In this document: positions 1 through 7,503 of the stretch, piece by piece
Layout: the number at the start of each line of letters is the position of its first letter
How positions within the stretch are numbered: the first letter of the stretch is position 1
Origin: Bhargavaea beijingensis
GTDB taxonomy: Bacteria > Bacillota > Bacilli > Bacillales_A > Planococcaceae
Assembly (NCBI RefSeq): GCF_900101985.1
Contig: NZ_FNAR01000021.1
Span: forward strand, 1 to 47,347
Direction of reading: 5' to 3'
DNA length: 47,347 nt
Program-made: the position numbers and the translations under genes
The notes under the pieces: generated by a model
Told to the model about the DNA's origin: nothing
Databases searched by the model: none
The model's input: the letters and a program-made list of their open reading frames with translations, nothing else

Positions 1-72
1 CTCCGGGACCATTTCATCAAGTGAGATCATTTCCAGTTGATCGCGATTGGTTCCATTCGATTTCGACAGCAT
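1..72 (-). CDS. IS1182-family transposase, N-terminal 24 codons only (cut by window edge)
   Basis: The minus strand starts at ATG 72-70 and stays open to the window edge. It reads MLSKSNGTNRDQLEMISLDE followed by MVPE, which closely matches the start of IS1182-type transposases of Bacillales (typically MLSK..NRDQ.EM.S...LVP). A GGGTGAT ribosome site lies just upstream; ATG 78 is an alternative two-codon extension. The catalytic DDE part lies outside the window, so it cannot be said whether the element is intact. The left-hand terminal repeat of the element was not located. Confidence 0.7.
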   Translation of the reverse strand, partial: MLSKSNGTNRDQLEMISLDEMVPE

Positions 73-143
73 ATTCATCACCCGTTTTGTAGTCTGTTCA
101 TTCGATTATATAAACAGGTACGGTTTGCCTCAATAAGCCATAT

Positions 144-268
144 GGCGGATTGAAGCGGAGGGCCCGAGACACCTGCGGGAAAAGCGTTAGCCGAAGACCC
201 CGCAGAGCGAAGCTCGAGGAGGCTAAGGCAACGCCCGCGGTAAGCGAGGGCCCGCAGCGGAAATCCGG
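144..268. repeat. Structured Bacillales-type intergenic repeat
   Basis: About 125 bases rich in nested complementary pieces: ACCTGCGGG pairs with CCCCGCAG, GTTAGCC with GGCTAA, and the ends carry AGCGGAGGGCCC and GGGCCCGCAGCGG. Similar elements (gcgggaaaagcg...cccgcag...gaggaggct...cccgcgg...gcagcggaaatc) are scattered between genes in many Bacillaceae and Planococcaceae; I recognise it from memory and its function is unknown. It sits between the transposase start and the alcohol dehydrogenase pseudogene. A 91-codon reading frame across it is a by-product of the repeat and not a gene. Confidence 0.65.
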
Positions 269-334
269 AGGATTTTATGGAAAAGAAAAAACTGCAGACA
301 ACGGAGTAATATACTCACTTTGTCTACAGTCTGA

Positions 335-358
335 AGCAACCTTTACGGTTGCTTTTTT
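335..358 (+). terminator. Rho-independent terminator
   Basis: AGCAACC (335-341), a five-base loop and GGTTGCT (347-353) form a perfect 7-bp stem followed by a run of T. Just upstream, CTGCAGACAA (292-301) and TTGTCTACAG (320-329) form another imperfect inverted repeat. No gene that it would terminate is visible upstream on the plus strand. Confidence 0.65.
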
Positions 359-574
359 AATTAACAAGGGTTTTACGCTTGATATACTATTGAAATCAAG
401 CCTTTTATGCTTTTCGGGTTGGTAAATACTAGGCTTAGATTCGGAATTCGTTGCAAATGAAACATTATATTATTATTGTGATCAGTAGTCAGAAGAAATG
501 AAATAGATTGACGCTTATGCCCCCATAAGCTACCCTTTTTCTAAAACGTCGTTCAAACAAAAGGGGGAAACATC

Positions 575-1775
575 ATGAATGCTAGCAAGGGGTTTCTTAC
601 ACCGCCTTCCATCGTCTATCTGCAGGGGGCGTTTCAGCAGATCGGCAAGCAGGCGCTGAACTTAAAGGGGAGCAAGGCGCTGATCAGCAGCGATGCCATC
701 ATGGACAAGCTCGGGTATGTAGATGAGTGCCGGAAGCTGCTTCAAGATGACGGAATTGAAAGCGCTATCTATATTGGGGTGGCATCAGAACCGACCGATG
801 AGTTTGTAGCCGAGGCGCTGTACATTTTCGGGGAGGAGCGCTGCGACCTGATTATCTCGCTGGGGGGCGGGAGCTGCATCGATACGGCGAAGGCGGTGTC
901 GATCTTGGCGACGAACGGGGGCTATATCGGGGACTACATGGGCGGCCGGAAGCTGGCTGATCAGCGTCCGGTGTCACATATCGCCATTCCGACAACAGCC
1001 GGGACCGGAGCGGAAGCGACGGACGTCACCGTGATCACCAACTCCACGACACAGGTGAAGATGATGATCAAGCAGCCCGCGTTCATGCCGGACGCCGCGA
1101 TTGTCGACCCAATGCTGACACTGTCCACGCCGGATAAAGTAACCGCCGCGACAGGTGTCGACGCGCTCAGCCACGCAGTCGAGGCATACATCTCCAGGAA
1201 GGCGCACCCGATGACGGACATGCTGGCTCTCTCCGCCATCCGGCTGATTGCGGCCAATCTCCAGCGGGCTTACGACAATGTATAAGATCTTGAAGCGAAA
1301 GAAGCGATGTCGCTGGCGGCACTGCAGGCGGGCATGGCCTTCTCGAACGCTTCCGTCTGCCTGGTCCACGGCATGTCCCGGCCGATCGGCGGTCCCGCAC
1401 GGCTTCTCCAATGCGATGCTGCTGCCGGCAGTCCTGGAATACAGCAAAGATGCCTGCGTGGAACGGCTGGCGGATATCGGCCGGATCTTCTCTCCGGATG
1501 AAGAGATGACCGATGAAGAGGCCGCAGAACGGACCGTTCAAGCAGTGAAGGAACTCTGCCATTCCCTGAACATCCCGAACCTGAAGGAATGGGGCATCGA
1601 TGAACAGGAATTCATGAACGCCAGAGAAAAAAAGGCCAAAGACGCCCTGGACAGCGGCAGCCCGGCGAACAACCCGAAGGTGCCGACGAGTGAGGAGATT
1701 ATGGGGCTTTATCAAGTCTGTTATGACTATCTAACGCAGGGGAAAGTGGGCCAAAAGGTGTGGAAAATCGAGTAG
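575..1775 (+). pseudogene. Iron-containing alcohol dehydrogenase, broken by a stop codon and a frameshift
   Basis: Residues 1-236 after ATG 575 (AAGGGGGAAA ribosome site at 561-570) show the group III dehydrogenase fold: the nucleotide-binding GGGSCIDTAKA motif, PTTAGTGAEAT and the metal-ligand segment GVDALSHAVEAY. An in-frame TAA at 1283-1285 interrupts it after AYDNV, yet the same frame continues with DLEAKEAMSLAALQAGMAF and the ligand segment VHGMSRPIGG. There the frame changes: the family's GGLFHVPHG becomes GG|VPHG, which fits an 11-base deletion at about 1391-1392. The rest, to 1775, continues in the third frame (GFSNAMLLPAVLEYS to the end). Two independent lesions make this a decayed gene rather than one sequencing error. 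Family members oxidise alcohols such as ethanol, butanol or 1,3-propanediol using NAD(P); the original substrate cannot be told. Confidence 0.9.
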
Positions 1776-1979
1776 CAACGGTGAATCATAATCAATTCAC
1801 GCTGAATTCTTACGAGCAGGTCCGAAATCCAACCAACGATGGAGGAATCACTCCAAAACAACATGACCCCAACTTTTTCAGCGAACTATCTAGATAAGAG
1901 TAAAAAGTATTTGAAAGCCGATTGTTTTTATTGTTTACTACTATAAGTAATTAAATTTTCATCAAATTCAAAAAAGTCG
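1776..1979. other. Intergenic DNA without visible gene
   Basis: AT-rich DNA after the broken dehydrogenase. I see no reading frame with a family signature, no convincing terminator and no repeat beyond short matches such as TGAAT/ATTCA. The promoter of the next operon begins at its right end. Confidence 0.5.
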
Positions 1980-2008
1980 TTGACAGGTATTTGGTTATCT
2001 GCGATAGT
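1980..2008 (+). promoter_or_regulatory. Predicted sigma-A promoter of the diaminopropionate operon
   Basis: A perfect TTGACA (1980-1985) is followed after 17 bases by GATAGT (2003-2008). The TG at 2000-2001 makes it an extended -10 type (TGcGATAGT). It lies about 115 bases before the first gene, leaving room for a structured leader. Confidence 0.6.
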
Positions 2009-2026
2009 ATTAATCAACTGAGGGAT

Positions 2027-2061
2027 GCGCTTTCATTTTTGGGAAAATAAAATGAAAGCGC
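2027..2061 (+). promoter_or_regulatory. Perfect 13-bp inverted repeat in the operon leader
   Basis: GCGCTTTCATTTT (2027-2039) and AAAATGAAAGCGC (2049-2061) are perfectly complementary around a nine-base loop. It begins about 12 bases after the expected transcription start and is not followed by a U-run, so it is not a simple terminator. It could be an operator for the regulator encoded next, a CcpA-type roadblock (GAAAGCGC resembles half a cre) or an mRNA stabiliser. Confidence 0.6.
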
Positions 2062-2087
2062 GTCTTGCATTTTATCATTAAAGGACA

Positions 2088-2107
2088 TTAAAGGATTTTT
2101 CCTTTAA
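2088..2107 (+). promoter_or_regulatory. 8-bp inverted repeat before the ribosome site
   Basis: TTAAAGGA (2088-2095) and TCCTTTAA (2100-2107) flank a four-base loop, directly before the GAGGAGGGGG ribosome site of the regulator gene. It may modulate access of the ribosome; this is an inference from position only. Confidence 0.4.
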
Positions 2108-2124
2108 GAGGAGGGGGTGAGGAG

Positions 2125-3447
2125 TTGAATGTGAAGATTGGGTTTATTGGAAACGATATTTTGTTGCCAACTTTAAATAAAGTGGCAAAGTCTTTAAATG
2201 ATGTGAAGCTTAGTTATTATTTCTACAACGATGATCAAGAAGCCATAGACAAAGTTAAAGAGGCAGAAAGCAGAGAAGATATTCTGTTATTTGGAGGACC
2301 AGTCCCTTATTTTAGAGTGAAAAATTCTTATCAGAGTTCTCTCCCGATGATCTACCTCTCTTATGATGGATCTGCATTTTACAAAGGATTGATGCAGGTT
2401 GCCTTTATGGGTGGATGTCATTTGGAACGAATAAGTATTGATGGTATTCAAGAGGCAGCTGTTAGGGATATTTATAAAGAATTAGGCTTATCAAGTCAGG
2501 CGATTCATTGTTATGGCAATCCAAGTGAGGAACAAAAAAAACTACGTGAGTTTCACGAAAAGCTTTATAACAAAGGCGTTTCCACTTGCGCAGTCACTTC
2601 CGTAAAATCCGTTCATGAGTACTTGGTAATGAATGATATCCCATCAGTCCTTATTTTAGCCACGGAATCTTCAATTAAGGTTGGCATACAGCATTCTGTG
2701 CTTGAAAGCCGCTCGCACTACTTTAAGAAATCTCAAATTGCTGTGGGGCATATTCGTTTTTTTGACGAGGTAGACCTATCCGGGTATAGGAGACAACAAT
2801 TGCATTTGGAGAGGCATCAAAAATTGTTGGAGTATGCCAAGCTGCTAAGTGCGGACTTATTTGCACTTAGTGAAGGGGAATTTGTCTTTTACACCACGAG
2901 GGGGATGATCGAGAAAAGGAATATTGATTTTATTGAACGGCTGTATAGAGAGATGGACACTAGCCACGAAAACAGAGTCATCCATGTGGGGCTGGGGTTT
3001 GGTACATCTGCTCAGGTGGCAGGTGACCGTGCCAGAAAGTCGCTCGCCTATTCTGCGACTAAGAGAGGCAATCAGTGTTACCTGATACAAGATGAGGAAC
3101 AAGTAGTCAATATACTTAGTAATCAACAAAAAGAATACCGGACAAGTGATCGGAATGTCTTTGAACTTGCAAAAAAATATGAGGTATCGGCAATGGTCAT
3201 TCGCCGTGTACTCGAGGCAATGCAGGCGCTCGGGAAGAACCGCCTTACCGCTGAAGAATTGTCAAAGGAACTCAACCAGACCATCAGGAACAGTCGGAGA
3301 ACTTTGAATGAATTTGTTGAGAAGGGTCTTGCAGTCCAAGCGGGAGAGGAGCATTTTGGGGGCAAAGGAAGGCCTAAGTTTGTGTATCAATTATTAATGA
3401 ACGAAGTGGGGGAAGAGAATTATGAAGAAAATAAAGTTGGTCAATAA
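2125..3447 (+). CDS. Putative transcription regulator: sensory N-terminus, GGDEF-like palm domain, C-terminal winged helix
   Basis: 440 residues from TTG 2125; GTG 2131 is also possible because GGAGG (2110-2114) suits the first and GAGGAG (2119-2124) the second. Residues 1 to about 215 look like an alpha/beta sensory domain (GFIGNDILLPTLNKVAKSL, ILLFGGPVPYF), reminiscent of PrpR-N type ligand domains. Residues about 220-325 resemble a degenerate nucleotidyl-cyclase/GGDEF palm, with VIHVGLGFGTSAQVAGDRAR then KSLAYS and CYLIQDEEQVV, as in PucR-type or GTP cyclohydrolase III-like proteins. The catalytic acidic pair is not evident. Residues about 345-425 form a helix-turn-helix (FELAKKYEVSAMVIRRVLEA, then TAEELSKELNQTIRNSRRTL and a GGKGRPKFVY wing). 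Its 3' end overlaps the lyase gene by 26 bases, so it is the first gene of the operon and probably controls it. The family name is not known to me; the regulator role is inferred. Confidence 0.7.
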   Translation: MNVKIGFIGNDILLPTLNKVAKSLNDVKLSYYFYNDDQEAIDKVKEAESREDILLFGGPVPYFRVKNSYQSSLPMIYLSYDGSAFYKGLMQVAFMGGCHLERISIDGIQEAAVRDIYKELGLSSQAIHCYGNPSEEQKKLREFHEKLYNKGVSTCAVTSVKSVHEYLVMNDIPSVLILATESSIKVGIQHSVLESRSHYFKKSQIAVGHIRFFDEVDLSGYRRQQLHLERHQKLLEYAKLLSADLFALSEGEFVFYTTRGMIEKRNIDFIERLYREMDTSHENRVIHVGLGFGTSAQVAGDRARKSLAYSATKRGNQCYLIQDEEQVVNILSNQQKEYRTSDRNVFELAKKYEVSAMVIRRVLEAMQALGKNRLTAEELSKELNQTIRNSRRTLNEFVEKGLAVQAGEEHFGGKGRPKFVYQLLMNEVGEENYEENKVGQ

Positions 3448-4642
3448 CACGGTTAGAGGCACTGGACATCATGCTGATCTGCTGAATTTCTTACAAAAGG
3501 ACAGCATTGAACCAATCACCCGATTTCATAAAAGCTACGAGGGTTATAACGAGACACCGCTCGTAAGGCTGGAAGAATTGTCCAAGGTTATAGGTGTGAA
3601 AGATATTTATGTAAAAGACGAGTCGAAACGTTTTGGGTTAAATGCATTTAAAGTGTTGGGAGGTCTTTATGCAATAGGCCGATATCTTAGTGAAAAAGCC
3701 GATATTCCTTTAGAAGAACTCACATTCGAAAGGTTGAATTCAAAAGAACTAAAGAAAAAAGTGGGAAATGTGGTATTTGCCTCAGCCACTGACGGGAATC
3801 ACGGACGGGGGGTTGCCTGGGCGGCAAAAAAGCTGGGATTTCATGCTGTGATTTACATGCCAAAGGGCTCTTCCTTACGAAGATTAAAGCATATTACCGA
3901 CACTGGGGCGGAGGGGTTCATCACAGAGTGGAATTATGATGATACCGTCCGATACGTGGCAGAGCAAGCTGAAAAGAATAACTGGGTGGTCGTGCAGGAC
4001 ACTGCATGGGAGGGATATGAAAAGATTCCAGAATGGATCATGCAAGGGTATTCCATGATCGGCGCGGAGTTAGAAGAGCAATTGAAGGAACAAAGACCGA
4101 CACATCTTTTCCTCCAGGCTGGCGTTGGGTCGTTTGCAGCGGCAGTGTTAGGATATATGGCTCTACTGTATGGAGAGGAATTGCCTAAAACGTATATTGT
4201 GGAGCCGGATGTGGCCGATTGCTATTACCAGTCATTTAAGGCTAATAGCAGCCATGCAGTGAACGTCGGAGGGGCCATGCAGACAATCATGGCTGGACTT
4301 GCTTGCGGAGAACCGAATGAAACAGCTTGGAACATAATTTCGGAGTATGCTCATGGTGGTTTCTCGTGTGACGACTGGATTGCAGAATTGGGAATGCGGG
4401 TGTTGGGGAACCCGTTGGGCGAAGACGACCGGGTAATATCGGGGGAATCGGGAGCAGCTCCAGTGGGGCTCGTGTATGATCTCATGACTGCGGAGGATTC
4501 CATTGGAATCGCTAAAGAAATTGGGTTGGATGAAAAGTCTGTGATTCTTGTAATTAGTACGGAAGGCGATACAGATCCAAATCACTACCGAAAAGTGGTT
4601 TGGGGTCATATAACTAGCGAAGTGGGGGTTGGACAAATATGA
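3422..4642 (+). CDS. dpaL: 2,3-diaminopropionate ammonia-lyase (YgeX/DpaL)
   Basis: A PLP enzyme of fold type II that splits D- or L-2,3-diaminopropionate into pyruvate and two ammonia. The 406-residue length fits the family (about 400). Residues 41-48 (GYNETPLV) and DESKRFGLNAFKVLGG place the PLP lysine at residue 77, the position known for E. coli YgeX. SATDGNHGRGVAWAAKKLG and the glycine-rich LFLQAGVGSFAAAVLGY are the phosphate-binding and family signatures. ATG 3422 has a GTGGGGGAAGAG ribosome site inside the regulator gene. It overlaps the following hydrolase gene by four bases (ATGA), a sign of coupled translation. In E. coli ygeX is also next to ygeY. Confidence 0.93.
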   Translation: MKKIKLVNNTVRGTGHHADLLNFLQKDSIEPITRFHKSYEGYNETPLVRLEELSKVIGVKDIYVKDESKRFGLNAFKVLGGLYAIGRYLSEKADIPLEELTFERLNSKELKKKVGNVVFASATDGNHGRGVAWAAKKLGFHAVIYMPKGSSLRRLKHITDTGAEGFITEWNYDDTVRYVAEQAEKNNWVVVQDTAWEGYEKIPEWIMQGYSMIGAELEEQLKEQRPTHLFLQAGVGSFAAAVLGYMALLYGEELPKTYIVEPDVADCYYQSFKANSSHAVNVGGAMQTIMAGLACGEPNETAWNIISEYAHGGFSCDDWIAELGMRVLGNPLGEDDRVISGESGAAPVGLVYDLMTAEDSIGIAKEIGLDEKSVILVISTEGDTDPNHYRKVVWGHITSEVGVGQI

Positions 4643-5859
4643 CGAACCAGCACAAGCAAGAGCTGCTTCTTAAGATGTGCCAAACTTTAATCCAGAATAA
4701 GAGCTATTCCGGAGAAGAAGGTGGTGTAGCAGAAGCAGTAAAAGAAATGTTTCAGTCTCTCGGATACGATGATGTAAAAACTGATGAATATGGAAATGTA
4801 ATCGGCAGGATCATTGGTGAAAAGCCAGGGCCGGTTGTGCTATTTGACGGTCATATCGATACGGTGCCTGTTAATCAAGAAAACTGGACAGTTCCTCCTT
4901 TTGAAGGACTAGTGAAAGATGGAAAGTTATATGGCCGTGGAGCAACAGATATGAAAGGAGCCGTTGCTTGTGCAATCGCAGCAGGAGCATCATTTGCTGA
5001 AGCAAATGGGAGAGCATTTGCAGGGGAAATTGCCGTTTCATGCAGCGTGCATGAAGAATGTTTTGAGGGAGTGGCCACCAGAAAAGTCAGTGAAGCAATA
5101 AAGCCTGATGTTGTGATCATAGGAGAAGCATCTGGTCTCACCATAAAACATGGGCAGAGGGGCCGTGCGGAAATCGTAGTTGAGACATTTGGTAAGCCTG
5201 CTCATTCTTCGAATCCTGATGAGGGGATCAATGCGGTTAATCAGATGATGAAATTAACAGGGAAAATTAGTGAACTCCCAAAGCCCACCCATTCTGTTCT
5301 TGGAGAAGGAATCTTGGAGCTTACGGATATCAAATCAGCTCCGTATCCTGGAGCTTCGGTTGTTCCTCACTATTGCAAAGTCACATATGACCGAAGAACA
5401 TTGGTGAATGAAACGAAAGAAAGCATTTTAGCCCCGATTCAGCAGATAATTGATGAATTTTCTGCAAAGGATCCGAACTTTAAAGCAAAAGTCTCATTTG
5501 CTACGGGGGAAGCGAAATGTTATACCGGGAATTTGATAAAGGCTGAGCGCTACTTCCCAGCTTGGTTGCTGGATCCTGAGGATCCCTTGATTCAAGCGTT
5601 GCGTGATAGCCTAAAATCAAAAGGGTTTTCAGAAAATCTCTCTCATTATGCTTTCTGTACCAATGGAAGCCATTTTGCCGGAGAGGCTGGTATTAAGACA
5701 ATCGGATTTGGACCATCAATTGAGACTCTAGCTCATACAGACGACGAGTATATCGAACTAGAAGCGCTATATAGTGCCTTTGAGGGATATATTGCGATAT
5801 TCGAAACCCTATGCTTGCAAGAAATTGCGACACTGAAAGGTGGACAACTTTATGTATGA
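4639..5859 (+). CDS. YgeY-like M20 metallohydrolase
   Basis: 406 residues of the M20 (ArgE/DapE/CPG2) family, closest in appearance to YgeY, which accompanies YgeX in enterobacteria. The zinc motifs are GHIDT (His72, Asp74), RGATDMKG (bridging Asp104) and the catalytic HEE at about 138-140, with the later ligand GEASG and a C-terminal AHTDDEYIE. The middle domain (KHGQRGRAEIVVETFGKPAH) is the usual dimerisation insert. It hydrolyses an amide bond in an N-acyl amino acid or small peptide; the exact substrate is unknown. Context suggests release of 2,3-diaminopropionate or a related amine-bearing amino acid for the lyase. Cytoplasmic: no signal peptide. Confidence 0.87.
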   Translation: MTNQHKQELLLKMCQTLIQNKSYSGEEGGVAEAVKEMFQSLGYDDVKTDEYGNVIGRIIGEKPGPVVLFDGHIDTVPVNQENWTVPPFEGLVKDGKLYGRGATDMKGAVACAIAAGASFAEANGRAFAGEIAVSCSVHEECFEGVATRKVSEAIKPDVVIIGEASGLTIKHGQRGRAEIVVETFGKPAHSSNPDEGINAVNQMMKLTGKISELPKPTHSVLGEGILELTDIKSAPYPGASVVPHYCKVTYDRRTLVNETKESILAPIQQIIDEFSAKDPNFKAKVSFATGEAKCYTGNLIKAERYFPAWLLDPEDPLIQALRDSLKSKGFSENLSHYAFCTNGSHFAGEAGIKTIGFGPSIETLAHTDDEYIELEALYSAFEGYIAIFETLCLQEIATLKGGQLYV

Positions 5860-7477
5860 TCTCCTACTTAAGAACGCAAAAATTATTGATGGAACGGGCT
5901 CACCATGGTATTACGGGGACATTGCAATTGGAGGTGGACAGATAAAGAAAATTGGAAAGCTCGATGTAGCCGCAAATCGAACCATTGATGTGGGAAAGAA
6001 GGTAGTAAGTCCAGGATTTATTGATATGCATACTCACTCTGACTTGGTGATCTTGGATCGCCCTATGATTGAAGAGAAAATACGTCAGGGAATCACAACA
6101 GACCTGTTAGGGCAGGATGGCATTGCTGCAGCTCCGTTACCAGTTGAATACTTAACAGACTGGCAGAATAATCTGGCCGGTCTTGATGGAACACCACCAA
6201 TCCAATGGAACTTCACTACAATAGCAGAGTATTTGGAGCAAATTGAATTAAAACAGCCAAGCTATAATCTCGCGACACTTGCACCGCATGGAAATATTCG
6301 AATGGAAGTCATGGGACTTGCTAACCGTCCTGCAACAGACGAAGAGATTTCCCAAATGCAAGAGGTTCTGCGCCGATCTTTGGATGAGGGAGCGGTTGGT
6401 CTTTCTACAGGCCTCATCTATCCTCCCTGCTGTTTCGCAGAAATGAAAGAATTGGAGGCGCTCTGTCAAGTAATTGCAGAATATGGTGCCCCTTTGGTTA
6501 TTCATCAGCGTAGTGAAGGTGATGAAATTCTTGAGTCGATGGATGAACTTATTACAATGATGAAACGTTGCGGTGCTCATCTCCATTTCTCACACTTAAA
6601 GAACTGTGGAAAAGATAACTGGTACAAGACCCCGGATGTCCTGAGAAAAATTGATGAGGCTAGAAATGAGGGGTTGGAGGTAACGTTTGACCAATATCCT
6701 TATACAGCGGGAAGCACGATGCTAAGTGCTATTCTCCCTCCGTGGGCACATGATGGCGGATCGGAAGCCATGCTAGAACGCCTGCAAGACCGCGCCCTTA
6801 GAGACCGGATGGTAGCGGAGATGGAAACTGCAGGAAAGGGTTGGGACAGTATGTCTAAATGGGCAGGCTGGGATGGAATTGTCATTACTTCTGTAGCTTC
6901 TACTAACAGGCAGTCCTGTGTCGGCAAAACAATTAGAGAAATTGCTATGGAAGAGGGAAGGAAGGATTATGCGTATGTAGCGCTCGATCTAATTTTGAGT
7001 GAGCGAAACGCTGTTGGGATGATTGATTTTGTAATGAATGAAGAATCTGTAAAACAAATCTTGGCACACCCGGCTGGTACAATCGGCAGTGATGGTCTTC
7101 TCGGCGGTGAACCCCACCCGAGAGCCTATGGATCCTTCCCGCGTGTTCTAGGTAAGTATGTAAGAGAGGAGAACATCACCAGCCTGGAAGAGATGATTCG
7201 TCGGATGACCTCCCAACCTGCTCGGATCATCGGTCTTCAAGATCGGGGAATTGTCAGAGAGGGGTTAAGGGCGGACCTAGTTGTCTTTAATCCGGAGACG
7301 GTTTCTGATCGGGCAACATACGATAATCCTAAACAATTTAATGAAGGTATCTTGTTTGTTATTGTAGGAGGCCATGTTGTGATAGATGGGCCAAAAGCGA
7401 TAGACCAAGGTTCAGGAGAGGTTATCCGACGAGCATACAATAAAGATAGAGAATCTATTCTGGAGCAAATCCAATAA
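5852..7477 (+). CDS. N-acyl-D-amino-acid deacylase (D-aminoacylase)
   Basis: 541 residues from ATG 5852, chosen over GTG 5840 because AAAGGTGG (5836-5843) is correctly spaced for 5852. It overlaps the M20 gene by eight bases. Amidohydrolase superfamily: metal ligands in FIDMHTHSDL (His60, His62), the D-aminoacylase signature GLSTGLIYPP with the cysteine-containing CCF just after, HFSHLKNCG, a FDQYPYTAGST segment and the late IGSDG aspartate. C-terminal residues ADLVVFNPETV and the short beta domain are typical. The enzyme frees D-amino acids from N-acyl-D-amino acids. Its place beside a lyase that accepts D-diaminopropionate suggests that the operon handles an N-acylated or D-configured amino acid. 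Confidence 0.9.
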   Translation: MYDLLLKNAKIIDGTGSPWYYGDIAIGGGQIKKIGKLDVAANRTIDVGKKVVSPGFIDMHTHSDLVILDRPMIEEKIRQGITTDLLGQDGIAAAPLPVEYLTDWQNNLAGLDGTPPIQWNFTTIAEYLEQIELKQPSYNLATLAPHGNIRMEVMGLANRPATDEEISQMQEVLRRSLDEGAVGLSTGLIYPPCCFAEMKELEALCQVIAEYGAPLVIHQRSEGDEILESMDELITMMKRCGAHLHFSHLKNCGKDNWYKTPDVLRKIDEARNEGLEVTFDQYPYTAGSTMLSAILPPWAHDGGSEAMLERLQDRALRDRMVAEMETAGKGWDSMSKWAGWDGIVITSVASTNRQSCVGKTIREIAMEEGRKDYAYVALDLILSERNAVGMIDFVMNEESVKQILAHPAGTIGSDGLLGGEPHPRAYGSFPRVLGKYVREENITSLEEMIRRMTSQPARIIGLQDRGIVREGLRADLVVFNPETVSDRATYDNPKQFNEGILFVIVGGHVVIDGPKAIDQGSGEVIRRAYNKDRESILEQIQ

Positions 7478-7503
7478 GGACACCCAAAATGGAGGAGATC
7501 TGA

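Noticed and set aside
150-425. 91-codon open frame at the left edge
   Set aside because: It runs through the structured repeat and the terminator, has an arginine-rich, low-information sequence and no ribosome site.
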